The position numbers and the translations under genes were made by a program. DNA of 64,000 nucleotides from JBBDWJ01 sp963824095 (GTDB lineage: Bacteria; Acidobacteriota; Terriglobia; Bryobacterales; UBA6623): positions 2,046,001-2,110,000 of the forward strand of contig CAWGNS010000008.1 of NCBI GenBank assembly GCA_963824095.1, in the 5' to 3' direction. Under the pieces are notes generated by a model, which saw nothing but the letters and a program-made list of their open reading frames with translations, did no database searches and was not told where the DNA came from. Of the stretch, positions 17,069 to 25,034 are shown in pieces. The first letter of the stretch is position 1. Every line of letters starts with the position of its first letter.

Positions 17069-17168
17069 TGCGGTTCGCCTTCAGTATAGGACACTGCCCG
17101 TTCTCTCGATCCGGTAGAATCCGTGGCGTGGGCGAAGCCGCCAAAGTACGATTAGAGAGAAACCTTCC

Positions 17169-17423
17169 ATAACCCTCAAGGCCTCCCAAGCCAGGATCCC
17201 GGCCGATGCTTTTGAGCGCGTTGCCGAACGCGGTGAACGCATCGCCATCAAACGCGACGACGGCAAGGGTGTCGTCCTGATCTCCGAGAAGGATGCGAGG
17301 CTGCTGGAAACGCTGTAGGACCTCTACTGGGGGGAACAGGCGGAGCAGGTGGCGGCCGAAATGAGAGCCGATCAGCAGAAGCCCATTCCGTTGGAAACGG
17401 TCAAAGCCAGGCTCAAACTCTAG
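17169..17423 (+). pseudogene. Phd/YefM-family antitoxin remnant with no start codon and an internal amber stop
   Basis: One reading frame gives ITLKASQARIPADAFERV then AERGERIAIKRDDGKG, continuing VVLISEKDARLLETL, then TAG at 17316-17318, then DLYWGEQAEQVAAEMRAD and a normal TAG end. This is the complete Phd/YefM fold: N-terminal DNA-binding half, then the C-terminal toxin-neutralising helix. The stop falls where relatives have an acidic residue (LEALED-type), so a single GAG to TAG change explains it. The frame begins at ATA instead of ATG. No toxin gene adjoins it. It looks like the dead relic of a toxin-antitoxin locus, unless the internal stop is read through. Confidence 0.75.
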
Positions 17424-17576
17424 CCAGTCGCTGGGCTCGATCCGCCACCTTCCCGGTATCTTGCCGCCCGACTGTAACTTCCGGTACTATTGGCAGATGT
17501 CCCTATCGGTAGGCTTCCCGCGCGGCCGGAGGGGCGACGCACGTAACAACCTGGTTTGGCGGGAGGTCAAATAGCC

Positions 17577-18440
17577 ATGGCCGCGACGGTCTGGAAGGGC
17601 TTTCTCAGTTTTGGGCTGATTTCGATTCCGGTGCGCCTGTTTACGGCGGCGCGCCCCGAACGGGTCAGTTTCAACCAACTCTCGAAGAAGACGCACGCCC
17701 GCGTCAAGCAGCAGCTCATCGACTCGGCCAGCGGCGAGGTTCTCGACCGCTCCGATATCGTCAAGGGCTACGCCGTCGGCAAAGATCAGTACATTCTGGT
17801 CGACGACCAGGAAATCAAGAAGGTCCAGCCGGCCTCCGGCGACACCATGGAGATCCTCGAGTTCGTCCGGATCCAGGAAGTCGACCCGCTCTACTACGAC
17901 CAGTCCTACTACATCGTTCCCGAAGAGGCCGGCAAGAAGCCTTACTATCTGCTGGTCGACACGATGGACAAATCGGGCTACGTAGCGGTGGCCAAGATCA
18001 GCATGCACCAGCGCGAGTTTACCGTAATGGTGCGGCCGCGCAGCGGCGGACTGACCCTGCACACCATGTACTACGAGAACGAGATCCGCGAAGTGCCCGA
18101 GTACGGCCGGCGCGGCGATTTCGAGGTCAAGCCGCAGGAAATCAAGCTGGCCGAGCAGCTCGTCGAAAGCCTCGCTTCGCCGTTTGAGCCCAAGAAATAC
18201 CACGACACCTACCAGGCGCGGCTCCAGGAGCTGATCGCGGCCAAGCAGGAGGGCAAGGAAGCCCAACCCACCGAGGCCAAACGCCTGGCGCCGGTCATCG
18301 ACTTGATGGAGGCGCTGCAAAAGAGCCTCAAGGACCGACCGGAAAAAAAAGGACCGGCACGGGCTAATGGCGCGACGCCCGCCGAGGAAGAAGCGCCGAA
18401 GACTGCCCGCAAGCGAGCCAGCCGCAAGGCAGCGCGCTAA
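17577..18440 (+). CDS. ku: Ku protein, bacterial non-homologous end joining
   Basis: 287 residues, the usual bacterial Ku length. It opens MAATVWKGFLSFGLISIPVRL and has the Ku core (NQLSKKTHARVKQQLID, DIVKGYAVGKDQYILVDDQEI, EVDPLYYDQSYYIVPEE, MVRPRSGGLTLHTMYYENEIR). After the ring-forming core the C-terminus becomes basic and disordered (ARANGATPAEEEAPKTARKRASRKAAR), which in other Ku proteins aids DNA retention and LigD recruitment. It binds double-strand ends as a homodimer and recruits LigD, encoded about 7 kb away on the other strand. ATG 17577 is preceded by GGGAGGT; an in-frame TTG lies seven codons earlier. Confidence 0.97.
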   Translation: MAATVWKGFLSFGLISIPVRLFTAARPERVSFNQLSKKTHARVKQQLIDSASGEVLDRSDIVKGYAVGKDQYILVDDQEIKKVQPASGDTMEILEFVRIQEVDPLYYDQSYYIVPEEAGKKPYYLLVDTMDKSGYVAVAKISMHQREFTVMVRPRSGGLTLHTMYYENEIREVPEYGRRGDFEVKPQEIKLAEQLVESLASPFEPKKYHDTYQARLQELIAAKQEGKEAQPTEAKRLAPVIDLMEALQKSLKDRPEKKGPARANGATPAEEEAPKTARKRASRKAAR

Positions 18441-18594
18441 GCTGCCGGCGCGGAGGCCTCGGAGCCAGGCCGTTTGCAGCATCTGTACGTGCGATTCAGC
18501 GGGCCGATGGACAAGGTCTCGCGGCGGCTGCCTATCCCAACCGCGGCCTATCCGGCCGCCGATTCTACCCACCCGTTCGCTAGACTAAGGTACG

Positions 18595-18978
18595 GTGGAA
18601 ACAAACGGGCGCCCGGCACTGATCGTTTTCGCCCACGGCTCACGGGTCGAGGAAGCCAACGAGGCGGTTCGTCGCGTGACGGCGCGAGCGGCCGAGCGCT
18701 GCGGTTTCGAGTTATGGGAAGCGGCCTTCCTGGAACTCGCCGTGCCCGACCTGCCCAGCGCCGTCGGCGATCTGGCGGCCCGCGGCGCGCGGCGCATCAT
18801 CGTGGCGCCCTATTTCCTGACCATGGGCATGCATCTGACCCAGGATCTTCCCCGCATTCTGCAATCGATCGCCGAGCAGCACCCGGGCCTCGAGTTCGAT
18901 TGCGCGCCGCCCCTCGACGGGCATCCCGCGCTGGTGGAAATCCTCAGCGACCGCGCGCGGCAGTTTTTAAACGGATGA
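18595..18978 (+). CDS. cbiX: CbiX/SirB-like short chelatase (sirohydrochlorin cobalto/ferrochelatase family)
   Basis: 127 residues, the short single-domain form. It opens ALIVFAHGSRVEEANEAV, with the catalytic His in AHGS, and continues AAFLELAVPDLPSAV and IIVAPYFLTMGMHLTQDLP; the second metal-site His is in GMHL. Such proteins insert Co2+ or Fe2+ into sirohydrochlorin for cobalamin or siroheme synthesis as homodimers. No other tetrapyrrole gene adjoins it, and I see no cobalamin riboswitch upstream. The GTG start is preceded by TAGACT (18581-18586), a possible -10 very close to the start. Its TGA overlaps the ATG of the flavin reductase gene (ATGA), so the two are translationally coupled. 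Confidence 0.82.
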   Translation: METNGRPALIVFAHGSRVEEANEAVRRVTARAAERCGFELWEAAFLELAVPDLPSAVGDLAARGARRIIVAPYFLTMGMHLTQDLPRILQSIAEQHPGLEFDCAPPLDGHPALVEILSDRARQFLNG

Positions 18979-19703
18979 AGCCCTCTCCGGAGCGAACCGT
19001 ACGCCTGGTCGAGTCCGTCGCGGTCAATTCCGACGTGCGCCACCTGGTTTTCGAAGTCGTCGAAGGCAGCCGGCTCGACTACTTGCCCGGTCAGCACCTC
19101 TGTCTGAGCGCTACGCTCGACGGCGAGCCTGTCGAACGCTTTTACTCGATCGCCTCGGCGCCCGGCGGCGACAATCGGTTCGAGCTGTGTGTGAACGTCG
19201 CAGCGCAGGGCGGCGCGTTTGCGACGCATCTGGCGCGGCTGGAGCCTGGCGACCGGCTCGGCTGCAAAGGGCCCGGCGGCAGCTTTCAGCTCCGCGAGCC
19301 GGTGCGAGACGCCGTTTTCGTTGCGGCGGGGACGGGCCTTGCGCCATTGCGTGCGATGTTGCGCCATCTGATCTGTGGCGAGTGCGATCGCAGCGCGGGA
19401 GCGCAACTGACCATGATCCTCGGAACGCGCCAACCGGATTGGCAGTACTACTACGAAGAATTCCGCGATCTCGCGCGGCGCGCGCCGAACTTCCGCTTTT
19501 GGCCCACCGTGAGTCAACCTTGCGGGGGCTGGCACGGGCGCACCGGCTATTCTCAGGCGCACCTTCGCGAAGCGCTTGCGGGCCGCACCAGCGGCGTCGA
19601 CGTCTACCTGTGCGGCCACGCCGCGATGGTTAGCGATATTCGCCACTCGCTCGAACGGTCGGGCTTTGACATCGACTCGATCATTTACGAAAAATACGGT
19701 TAG
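18975..19703 (+). CDS. FAD/NAD(P)-binding oxidoreductase (ferredoxin-NADP reductase-like)
   Basis: 242 residues. The FAD domain covers residues 1-95 (LDYLPGQHLCLSA, then VERFYSIASAPGG, the RxYS FAD motif). The NAD(P) domain follows (VFVAAGTGLAPLRAML, the GxGxxP-like nucleotide loop; VDVYLCGHAAMVSDI, the CG-x-M motif; and the C-terminal aromatic IIYEKYG). There is no 2Fe-2S domain, so it passes electrons between NAD(P)H and a separate partner such as ferredoxin, flavodoxin or an oxygenase. Coupling to the CbiX gene could mean supply of reduced cobalt or electrons for tetrapyrrole chemistry, but that is inference. Confidence 0.88.
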   Translation: MKPSPERTVRLVESVAVNSDVRHLVFEVVEGSRLDYLPGQHLCLSATLDGEPVERFYSIASAPGGDNRFELCVNVAAQGGAFATHLARLEPGDRLGCKGPGGSFQLREPVRDAVFVAAGTGLAPLRAMLRHLICGECDRSAGAQLTMILGTRQPDWQYYYEEFRDLARRAPNFRFWPTVSQPCGGWHGRTGYSQAHLREALAGRTSGVDVYLCGHAAMVSDIRHSLERSGFDIDSIIYEKYG

Positions 19704-19767
19704 GCTTCGGAGGCCCGCGAAAGCGGCATCGCCCCGCCGCGAGCCGAAACTCCCAAGGACGGTCCTG

Positions 19768-20442
19768 ATGATACGTTTCCGCCTCTCTGCCCTTCTGCTG
19801 CCGGCGCTGCTGTGCACAGCAATGTCTTTGCCGGTCTACGCCCAAGAGGAGGCCGCCAAGGCCAAGGTGCAGGCGCTGCTCGAGAAAAGCGCCAAGGAGT
19901 TTCTTGACGCTATCAACGACGTGAACGAACAGCAGTGGGATTTCAAGGGCAACGGCGTCCGCCACAGCATCGGGGAAGAGGCTGAGCACGTCTGCTTCGC
20001 CGAGCAGGAGCTACAACGGGTGATCATCAGCGCCCTCAAGTCGCCCGCCGACCCCAAGCGCGCGGCGGCGCTCAAAGGGAAGGAAGAGACGGTCCGCGCG
20101 CTGATGCTCGAAGGGGAGAAGAGCCCGGAGAACTTCGAGCCCCGCGGGCGGCTCAACAGCAAGCTCGAGGTGCTGGAGTATTTTCCGCAGGCCCACAAGA
20201 AGCTGATGGCGCTGCTGGCCGGCTCGAAAGACCTCAGCACGCACATCTACAAGCATCCCAGCAAGAAATACGGCGATCTGACGGCGCTGCAGTGGTTCTA
20301 CTACGTCGCCTACCACAAGGAGCGCCACGTCAAGCAGATCGAGGCCATCAAAGCCCACGCGGACTACCCGGGACGCGTGCGCACGGCCAGGCTGGAATCC
20401 TCCGCCGAAGCCGTCGCGCCGCCCGCACTCGCGGCCGAGTAA
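19768..20442 (+). CDS. exported DinB-like four-helix protein
   Basis: 224 residues. The first 26 (RLSALLLPALLCTAMSLPVYAQ) are a signal peptide with a likely cleavage after YAQ. The mature part is a four-helix DinB/YfiT-like fold: LLEKSAKEFLDAINDV, SIGEEAEHVCFAEQELQRV with one candidate metal His, and a final ALQWFYYVAYHKERHVKQIEAI supplying the HxxxH pair typical of DinB proteins. Cytoplasmic relatives include thiol-S-transferases; exported ones are common in Acidobacteriota with no known role. It lies 64 nt after the oxidoreductase, so it may be in the same transcript. It converges on the VWA gene. Confidence 0.75.
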   Translation: MIRFRLSALLLPALLCTAMSLPVYAQEEAAKAKVQALLEKSAKEFLDAINDVNEQQWDFKGNGVRHSIGEEAEHVCFAEQELQRVIISALKSPADPKRAAALKGKEETVRALMLEGEKSPENFEPRGRLNSKLEVLEYFPQAHKKLMALLAGSKDLSTHIYKHPSKKYGDLTALQWFYYVAYHKERHVKQIEAIKAHADYPGRVRTARLESSAEAVAPPALAAE

Positions 20443-20497
20443 CGCGCATCGCGGACCGGTAGCGGCGCGCCTGGCAGCCGCCCTGCGGAGCCGCGGC

Positions 20498-22120
20498 TCA
20501 CCGCGCGAAGTAGCCCGGGCGCGCCCGAATCACAACTCCCGAGCGGTTCACCTCGACCGCGACCTTTCGCCAACTTCCGTCGAACTCCTGATTCTGGGGA
20601 TAGTACGCGACGCTGTAGACGCTGCGCAGCTCTTTCGCCAGCTCGGGCAGCACCGGCTCCAGGTCGTGGATCGACGCCGCCGGGAACAGGCGCCCACCCG
20701 AGGCGTCCGCGAGCTGCTCCATGCGCTGGCGCGCTTTCGCCGACCAGCCCCGCCCAAACCGCTCACCCGAACGCAGAAAGATCGGGTAGATCAGCGCGTT
20801 GATCTCGCCGGCGGCCTTGACCAGCTTGTGGAAGCTGACGGTTGAGGGCATCTCCTGGTGGCTCAATTGGTTGTCGATGCCGTCGCTGATCACGATCAAA
20901 GCGTTGCGCTCGCCCGCCCGGTCGCGTAGTTCTTCGTCGTAAGCCAGCACCATGGCGTCGTAGAGCGGCGAGGCGCCGGCCACTGCCGGCAGGCGCTGGA
21001 TCGTCTCGACGAGTTTGTCGCGATCGGCCGTCAGGTCGGTCACAACATGGAACATACCGCCGGCCAGCGCGTAAATCGCCAGCTTGTCGCGCGGGCCCAG
21101 CAGCGACACGAAACTCTGCGCCACCGCCCGCATCGCCTCGCGGTCGGGCCGCGTGCTGCCGCTCAAATCGAGCAGAATGCCGAGGTTGAAGGGAACATCG
21201 TCGGAACCCGCGAACGTCACCTTCTGCTCGGCGTTGTCTTCCACGACCCGAAAATCCTCCGGTTGCAAGCCGGTGACCGGCCGCCCCGCCAGGTCCGTCA
21301 CCGTGACCGTCATGTTCACCATCCGCACATCGGAACGGAACAGCGGTGTGCCCGCGTCGAGCGAAAGCGGTTCGGGGGCGTCTTGCTTGGGAGGAGGCGC
21401 GGCGGACTCCGCCGTCTGCGAGCGCCGTTCGGCCCGATGCCCGCTGAGGATGTCGTCGAGCACGGCGGGAGCCTGCCAGGGCATCTTCAAGGGCCATTCG
21501 TCGGGAATCTCGAAATCCTCGAGAGTGACGTTGCCCACATCCCGGGCGCGAATTCGCAGGTCGCCGTAGACCAGGCTGCGGTCGTCCAGGTTGTCCCGCA
21601 GCCTCCAGATCTTACGGCTCGCGTCGAGTTCGACCTTGCCGCTCGAAAACTTCACTCCCCGCGGCGTTGTGACTTTGTCGGGCTTCTCGTCCGAATCGAG
21701 CCGCAGCCGCGTTGCCCGCCAGGGAAGATTGAGGCGCACGGCGCCCGTGTCGGTTTCAAGGTAGCCGCGGCGTACCATGCCCTCGACCCAAATCTCGCCG
21801 GCCTTGGTGCTGACTTCCAGGTAGAAACCCAGCGGCACCTGGACGTCGAGGTCGATCGGCTCTCCGTCCGTCGGCTCGCAGCTCACGACGATGCGATCCT
21901 GCAGCCGGGTGGTCTTGATGTCGCCCGGCCCGGCCGGACGGTGCGCGCCCAACCCTTCGACCCGCAGCCGCGGGCTGGGGTCCACCTTCACGTGCACGCT
22001 GCCCTGCGGGTTATGCACTTCGAGCGTCATGGCCGACACCGGCAAGCTCAGGCCGGCAGCCACCATCGACAAGCGGAGCAGTATCAGGAAGGAAAGCCTC
22101 ATGATCCGCAGTGCTCTCAT
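20498..22120 (-). CDS. secreted VWA-domain protein, 'VWFA-related Acidobacterial' type
   Basis: About 540 residues. A signal peptide (MRLSFLILLRLSMVAAGLSLPVSA) is followed by an adhesin-like beta region with repeated short strands (residues about 30-200, DUF4097-like: LEVSTKAGEIWVEGMVRRGYLETDTGAVRLNLP). After a Pro/Gln-rich linker comes the acidobacterial VWA domain: VNMTVTVTDLAGRPVTGLQPEDFRVVEDN, then LGILLDLSGSTRPDREAM (MIDAS motif DLSGST, with conserved DxSxS spacing), ALIVISDGIDN and C-terminal SVAYYPQNQEFDGSWRKV. Such proteins are abundant in Acidobacteriota and probably bind metal-dependent ligands outside the cell. The fusion of a DUF4097-like beta module to this VWA type is of note. 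ATG 22120 and ATG 22102 are both possible starts. Confidence 0.85.
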   Translation of the reverse strand: MRALRIMRLSFLILLRLSMVAAGLSLPVSAMTLEVHNPQGSVHVKVDPSPRLRVEGLGAHRPAGPGDIKTTRLQDRIVVSCEPTDGEPIDLDVQVPLGFYLEVSTKAGEIWVEGMVRRGYLETDTGAVRLNLPWRATRLRLDSDEKPDKVTTPRGVKFSSGKVELDASRKIWRLRDNLDDRSLVYGDLRIRARDVGNVTLEDFEIPDEWPLKMPWQAPAVLDDILSGHRAERRSQTAESAAPPPKQDAPEPLSLDAGTPLFRSDVRMVNMTVTVTDLAGRPVTGLQPEDFRVVEDNAEQKVTFAGSDDVPFNLGILLDLSGSTRPDREAMRAVAQSFVSLLGPRDKLAIYALAGGMFHVVTDLTADRDKLVETIQRLPAVAGASPLYDAMVLAYDEELRDRAGERNALIVISDGIDNQLSHQEMPSTVSFHKLVKAAGEINALIYPIFLRSGERFGRGWSAKARQRMEQLADASGGRLFPAASIHDLEPVLPELAKELRSVYSVAYYPQNQEFDGSWRKVAVEVNRSGVVIRARPGYFAR

Positions 22121-22224
22121 GGTAACGCTCAGGGACGGCGGCGCAAGCGGCGGATGTACGTTGAGGCGCTTTGGGAGACACGCGCGCAGGGGCTTTCGGC
22201 CGCGGTGTTGGCGGCGTTCTATGC

Positions 22225-22620
22225 TCAGCGATTCGCCAAGGTGGGAACGTCTTTGGCGGCGATCAGCGTTTCGTCGGCTGTGACTAATGTCAGATCGAAC
22301 ACGCGCGCCGTAGCGGCAAGGAAGTGGCCGGCGGGGTCGCGGTGAGGCAGGCGCAGCCTGCTGGCCTCCAACGCCACCTCCAGGTTCAACGGCGCAAGCA
22401 CGAACGGCGAGTGCCTCCTGCTGTCCTCCACCCACACGTCAACGGGACTGATCAGGTCGACTCTGCCATTAGCACAGAGGATCGTCAGCTCCCACACGCT
22501 GATTGGTGAGATCCATCGTTGATTTGCATCGTCGTTGAGTGCGTCCGCGACAGTTGTTGTCAGCCGGCGGGTCTCTAGCATGCTCCACACCCAGATGTGG
22601 GTATCGAGAAGGAGCCTCAT
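22225..22620 (-). CDS. vapC: PIN-domain toxin (VapC-like ribonuclease)
   Basis: 131 residues. It begins MRLLLDTHIWVW, with the first acidic metal ligand in LLDTH, continues ISPISVWELTILC (Glu of the WE motif), and ends LPHRDPAGHFLAATARVFDLTLVTADETL, giving the RDPxxxF/LAATA and TAD acidic residues. All four PIN acids look present, so it should be an active Mg-dependent RNase, typically cutting tRNA or rRNA. Its ATG overlaps the TGA of the antitoxin gene (ATGA), the standard antitoxin-toxin order. Confidence 0.9.
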   Translation of the reverse strand: MRLLLDTHIWVWSMLETRRLTTTVADALNDDANQRWISPISVWELTILCANGRVDLISPVDVWVEDSRRHSPFVLAPLNLEVALEASRLRLPHRDPAGHFLAATARVFDLTLVTADETLIAAKDVPTLANR

Positions 22621-22877
22621 TCGCGCAATACGTCCCAATCGGATTCATCGGATGCTGGCGCGACGATGTCACCGACGACCACCCCAGTCCCGGCCATCGA
22701 TCCCAGCCAGCTTTTCGCGGGCTTGGGCGGGGCAGGCGGCACGATCTCCGCGACCGGCTTGCCGAAGCGCGTCACCAGCACCGGCTGGCCCGTACGCCGC
22801 ACGCGTTCGAGCACCGCCAGGCAGGTCGCTTTGAACTTCGAAATAGCGATTTCTTCCACGGTCGTGTCTCTATCCAA
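22617..22877 (-). CDS. Phd/YefM-family antitoxin of the PIN toxin
   Basis: 86 residues. VEEIAISKFKATCLAVLERV, then RTGQPVLVTRFGKPVAEIVPP, is the Phd/YefM DNA-binding N-terminal half. The Trp-containing acidic tail (SWLGSMAGTGVVVGDIVAPASDESDWDVL) is the form that wraps PIN-domain toxins. The start is TTG, because an in-frame TGA lies upstream. A perfect 21-nt palindrome sits 6 nt before it and is the likely autoregulatory operator. Compare the dead Phd relic near 17.2 kb, which is a different lineage (its C-terminus is unlike this one). Confidence 0.87.
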   Translation of the reverse strand: MDRDTTVEEIAISKFKATCLAVLERVRRTGQPVLVTRFGKPVAEIVPPAPPKPAKSWLGSMAGTGVVVGDIVAPASDESDWDVLRE

Positions 22878-22882
22878 ATCGT

Positions 22883-22903
22883 ACCATGGTCAATGACCAT
22901 GGT
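22883..22903 (-). promoter_or_regulatory. perfect 21-nt palindrome, operator of the toxin-antitoxin operon
   Basis: Arms ACCATGGTCA and TGACCATGGT flank one central base, with no mismatch. It abuts the antitoxin start, where Phd-type antitoxins bind to repress their own operon. The arms are themselves internally palindromic (CCATGG), so two antitoxin dimers could bind side by side. Confidence 0.75.
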
Positions 22904-22916
22904 CTAAGTTGAGGCA

Positions 22917-22942
22917 AGTGGGGCAGGGCTCCGGCCTGCCCA
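22917..22942 (+). repeat. dispersed repeat, family B
   Basis: A copy of the AGTGG-GGCAGG-GCTCCG-GCCTGCCC unit, whose GGCAGG/CCTGCC arms form a hairpin. It lies just upstream of the toxin-antitoxin operator. Next to it, 22980-23040 is a conspicuously AT-rich patch for this genome (ACTTATTTAACAATGATTTA), with no gene. Confidence 0.75.
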
Positions 22943-23043
22943 CCATCGTCCAGACCACCCCAGAAAAGCCTCGGCCCCCAGCCACCAGAACAAATCTAAC
23001 TACTTATTTAACAATGATTTATTGACAGGACGCCATTAAGGTC

Positions 23044-24033
23044 CTACCGCCGGGTGCCCTCAATATCGAACTGAATCCGAAACAACGTCTTGCCGGCCGT
23101 CACGTAGAGCGTCTTCATGTCCGGGCCGCCAAAGGCGCAATTGGTCAGGGTGTCCTCGGGGATGGGCACGAACTCCTTGAGCTCGCCGTCGGGCGAGAAT
23201 ACGTGAATGCCGCAGCGCGTGTCGAGCGTCTCGCTGGTGCCGCGCAGCCGGTTCAACCCGGCCGCCACGTAGAGATTCCCCTGGGTGTCGATCGTCATCC
23301 CGTCCCCGCTGCGGCCCGGGTAGAAATTGTGGAACACCCGCATGTTGGTGACCGTGCCGTCGGGCTGCAGGTCGTAGGCGCGGATCATGCGGGCACGATT
23401 CGCGTCGGGGTGCGATTCGATCAGGTAGAGCGTCTTGTCGTCGGGCGAGATCACGATGCCGTTGGGCATCTCGATGTCGGGCTCGGCCAGGATGCGGTGC
23501 AGCGACCCGTCCGTATCGATGCGGTAGACGGCATTGACGCCGGTCTGGTCGGGATCGGGCTTCTCACGCGGGCGGTCGGTGAAATAGAGGCGGCCCTGAC
23601 CGTCCCAGGTGACGTCGTTGGGCTGGTTGAGGCGTTTTCCCTCGAAGCGGTCGGCCAACACTTCGACCTTTCCGGTCGCCAAATCGGTACGGGTGATGCG
23701 CGGCTGGTTGACCTGCGGGTCGCTGCCCTCGCAGGCGATCAAGCGGCCCTGGGTGTCGAGGATCAGGCCGTTGGCGCGGTTGCTGGGCTGGCGGAAGACC
23801 GTCCGGACGCCGTCGGGCGAAAGCTTGAGGATGCGGGAGTTCTCGGTGTCGGTGAAGTAGACATTGCCGTCGGTATCGACGGTGGGGCCTTCGGTAAACG
23901 CGACGCTGGTGGCGACCTCCACCGCCCGTGTGGCTGCGGGCGCCTTCTCGACGGCAGTCGGCTGCGGAGCCGGGCCACAGCCCGCGGCCCCAATCAGCAA
24001 TGCTAAGATGTTGAACCCGATCGCCTGACGCAC
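23044..24033 (-). CDS. SMP-30/gluconolactonase-like beta-propeller lipoprotein
   Basis: 329 residues. A lipobox (LIGAAGC, residues 13-19) marks it as a lipoprotein. The rest is a six-bladed propeller of the SMP-30 type: FTEGPTVDTDGNVYFTDTENSRI (conserved EGP glutamate metal ligand), LNQPNDVTWDGQGRLYFTD (Asn-Asp metal-site motif), MPNGIVISPDDKTLYL and RSGDGMTIDTQGNLYVA (the D-x-x-x-D catalytic aspartate). Members are Ca/Zn-dependent lactonases; outer-membrane or periplasmic forms probably open sugar lactones. The GTG start is preceded by GGAGGA. It lies divergent from purE. Confidence 0.88.
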   Translation of the reverse strand: MRQAIGFNILALLIGAAGCGPAPQPTAVEKAPAATRAVEVATSVAFTEGPTVDTDGNVYFTDTENSRILKLSPDGVRTVFRQPSNRANGLILDTQGRLIACEGSDPQVNQPRITRTDLATGKVEVLADRFEGKRLNQPNDVTWDGQGRLYFTDRPREKPDPDQTGVNAVYRIDTDGSLHRILAEPDIEMPNGIVISPDDKTLYLIESHPDANRARMIRAYDLQPDGTVTNMRVFHNFYPGRSGDGMTIDTQGNLYVAAGLNRLRGTSETLDTRCGIHVFSPDGELKEFVPIPEDTLTNCAFGGPDMKTLYVTAGKTLFRIQFDIEGTRR

Positions 24034-24309
24034 GTCTTCCTCCTCAGCCCGCAGTAGAACCGGTGTTGAATCAAGCTCCTGGAATTGTGTGGGGAACAGC
24101 GTCGAACCCGTCGATCCTGGAGCGCGCCGTTTGCGGTGTCGTACGAAGCGGCTCCAGTATACTTCGGAGTGCCTGTCGCCGGAGCCACGGGGAAGCGAAT
24201 TCCCGAAGGGCGGGAGAGGCGCCGCCGGGTGATCGAGGCCCCGAATCCAGATTTCGGTGCGGACCGGCTACCGTGATGCTGGCCGCTCTTTCAGAAGGTT
24301 CATTCTGCT

Positions 24310-24810
24310 ATGGCAAAACAATCCTCTTCGAACACCCCTCTGGTCGCTGTCGTGATGGGCAGCGCCTCCGATTGGGACACCATGAAAGCCGCCGCCGACA
24401 CGCTCGAAAAGTTCGGTGTTCCCCATGAGAGCAAGGTGATGTCCGCGCATCGGACTCCCGGGCTGACCATCGACTACACCAGCTCAGCCGAGAAACGCGG
24501 CCTGAAGGTCATCATCGCCGGAGCGGGCGGCGCGGCCCACCTGGCCGGCGTCATCGCGGCGCACACCTTGTTGCCGGTATTGGGCGTGCCGATGCCGAGC
24601 GTGATTCAGGGCATCGATTCGCTGCTGTCGACCGTGCAGATGCCGGGAGGCATCCCGGTGGGCACGCTCGCGATCGGCAAGGCCGGGGCTACTAATGCGG
24701 CGCTGCTGGCGATCGAAATCCTGGCGCTCAACGACCCCGCCCTGCGCGACAAGCTGCAACAGTTCCGCGAAAAGCAAGCCGAAAAGGTGCGCCAGGCCGA
24801 GCTGCCCTAA
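24310..24810 (+). CDS. purE: N5-carboxyaminoimidazole ribonucleotide mutase
   Basis: 166 residues. MGSASDWDTMKAAADTLEKFGVPHESKVMSAHRTP holds the class I PurE signature (GSxSD at the phosphate loop and the catalytic His of SAHRTP), then IIAGAGGAAHLAGVIAA and VGTLAIGKAGATNAALLA. It converts N5-CAIR to CAIR in purine synthesis, using the ATP-dependent PurK product. purK is not adjacent and no other pur gene is in the window, so it is an orphan here. A family B repeat begins at the base after the stop codon. Confidence 0.97.
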   Translation: MAKQSSSNTPLVAVVMGSASDWDTMKAAADTLEKFGVPHESKVMSAHRTPGLTIDYTSSAEKRGLKVIIAGAGGAAHLAGVIAAHTLLPVLGVPMPSVIQGIDSLLSTVQMPGGIPVGTLAIGKAGATNAALLAIEILALNDPALRDKLQQFREKQAEKVRQAELP

Positions 24811-24837
24811 AGTGGCGCAGGCCTCCGGCCTGTGCAA
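24811..24837 (+). repeat. family B repeat, left arm of a 27-bp inverted pair
   Basis: Starts at the base after the purE stop. It is exactly complementary over 27 bases to 25005-25031. Each copy is also self-complementary (GCAGGCC-TCC-GGCCTGTGC), giving a local hairpin that could act as a factor-independent terminator for purE. Confidence 0.8.
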
Positions 24838-25004
24838 ACAGCCATGTCTGGAACCGGGAGCAGCGGGCCGCCCGCGGCGGGCTCGTGACACCGAAAGGCA
24901 GTCTCCGTTCCCAGCCACGAAGCCTGTGGCGGGGTAAGGGCCCTGCGACAGCGTAAGAGCGGTGTGCCCAGGGTGTATGAGCCTCTTGGCGGGGTCAAGC
25001 AGCC

Positions 25005-25031
25005 TTGCACAGGCCGGAGGCCTGCGCCACT
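25005..25031 (-). repeat. family B repeat, right arm of the 27-bp inverted pair
   Basis: Perfect inverse of 24811-24837, ending three bases before the ligD stop. The 167 bp between the arms holds no gene I can support. The two copies end the convergent genes purE and ligD symmetrically. Confidence 0.8.
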
Positions 25032-25034
25032 GGG

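Noticed and set aside
13766..17089. A very long open frame antisense to dnaE
   Set aside because: It is the complement of a conserved polymerase gene in high-GC DNA, has no recognisable domains and is rich in R/H/Q/V repeats typical of antisense frames.
18441..18594. Possible cobalamin riboswitch before cbiX
   Set aside because: I could not find a B12-box-like conserved core in the 150-nt gap.
22980..23040. AT-rich patch as an origin or phage attachment site
   Set aside because: There is no repeat or integrase nearby; it is only unusual composition.
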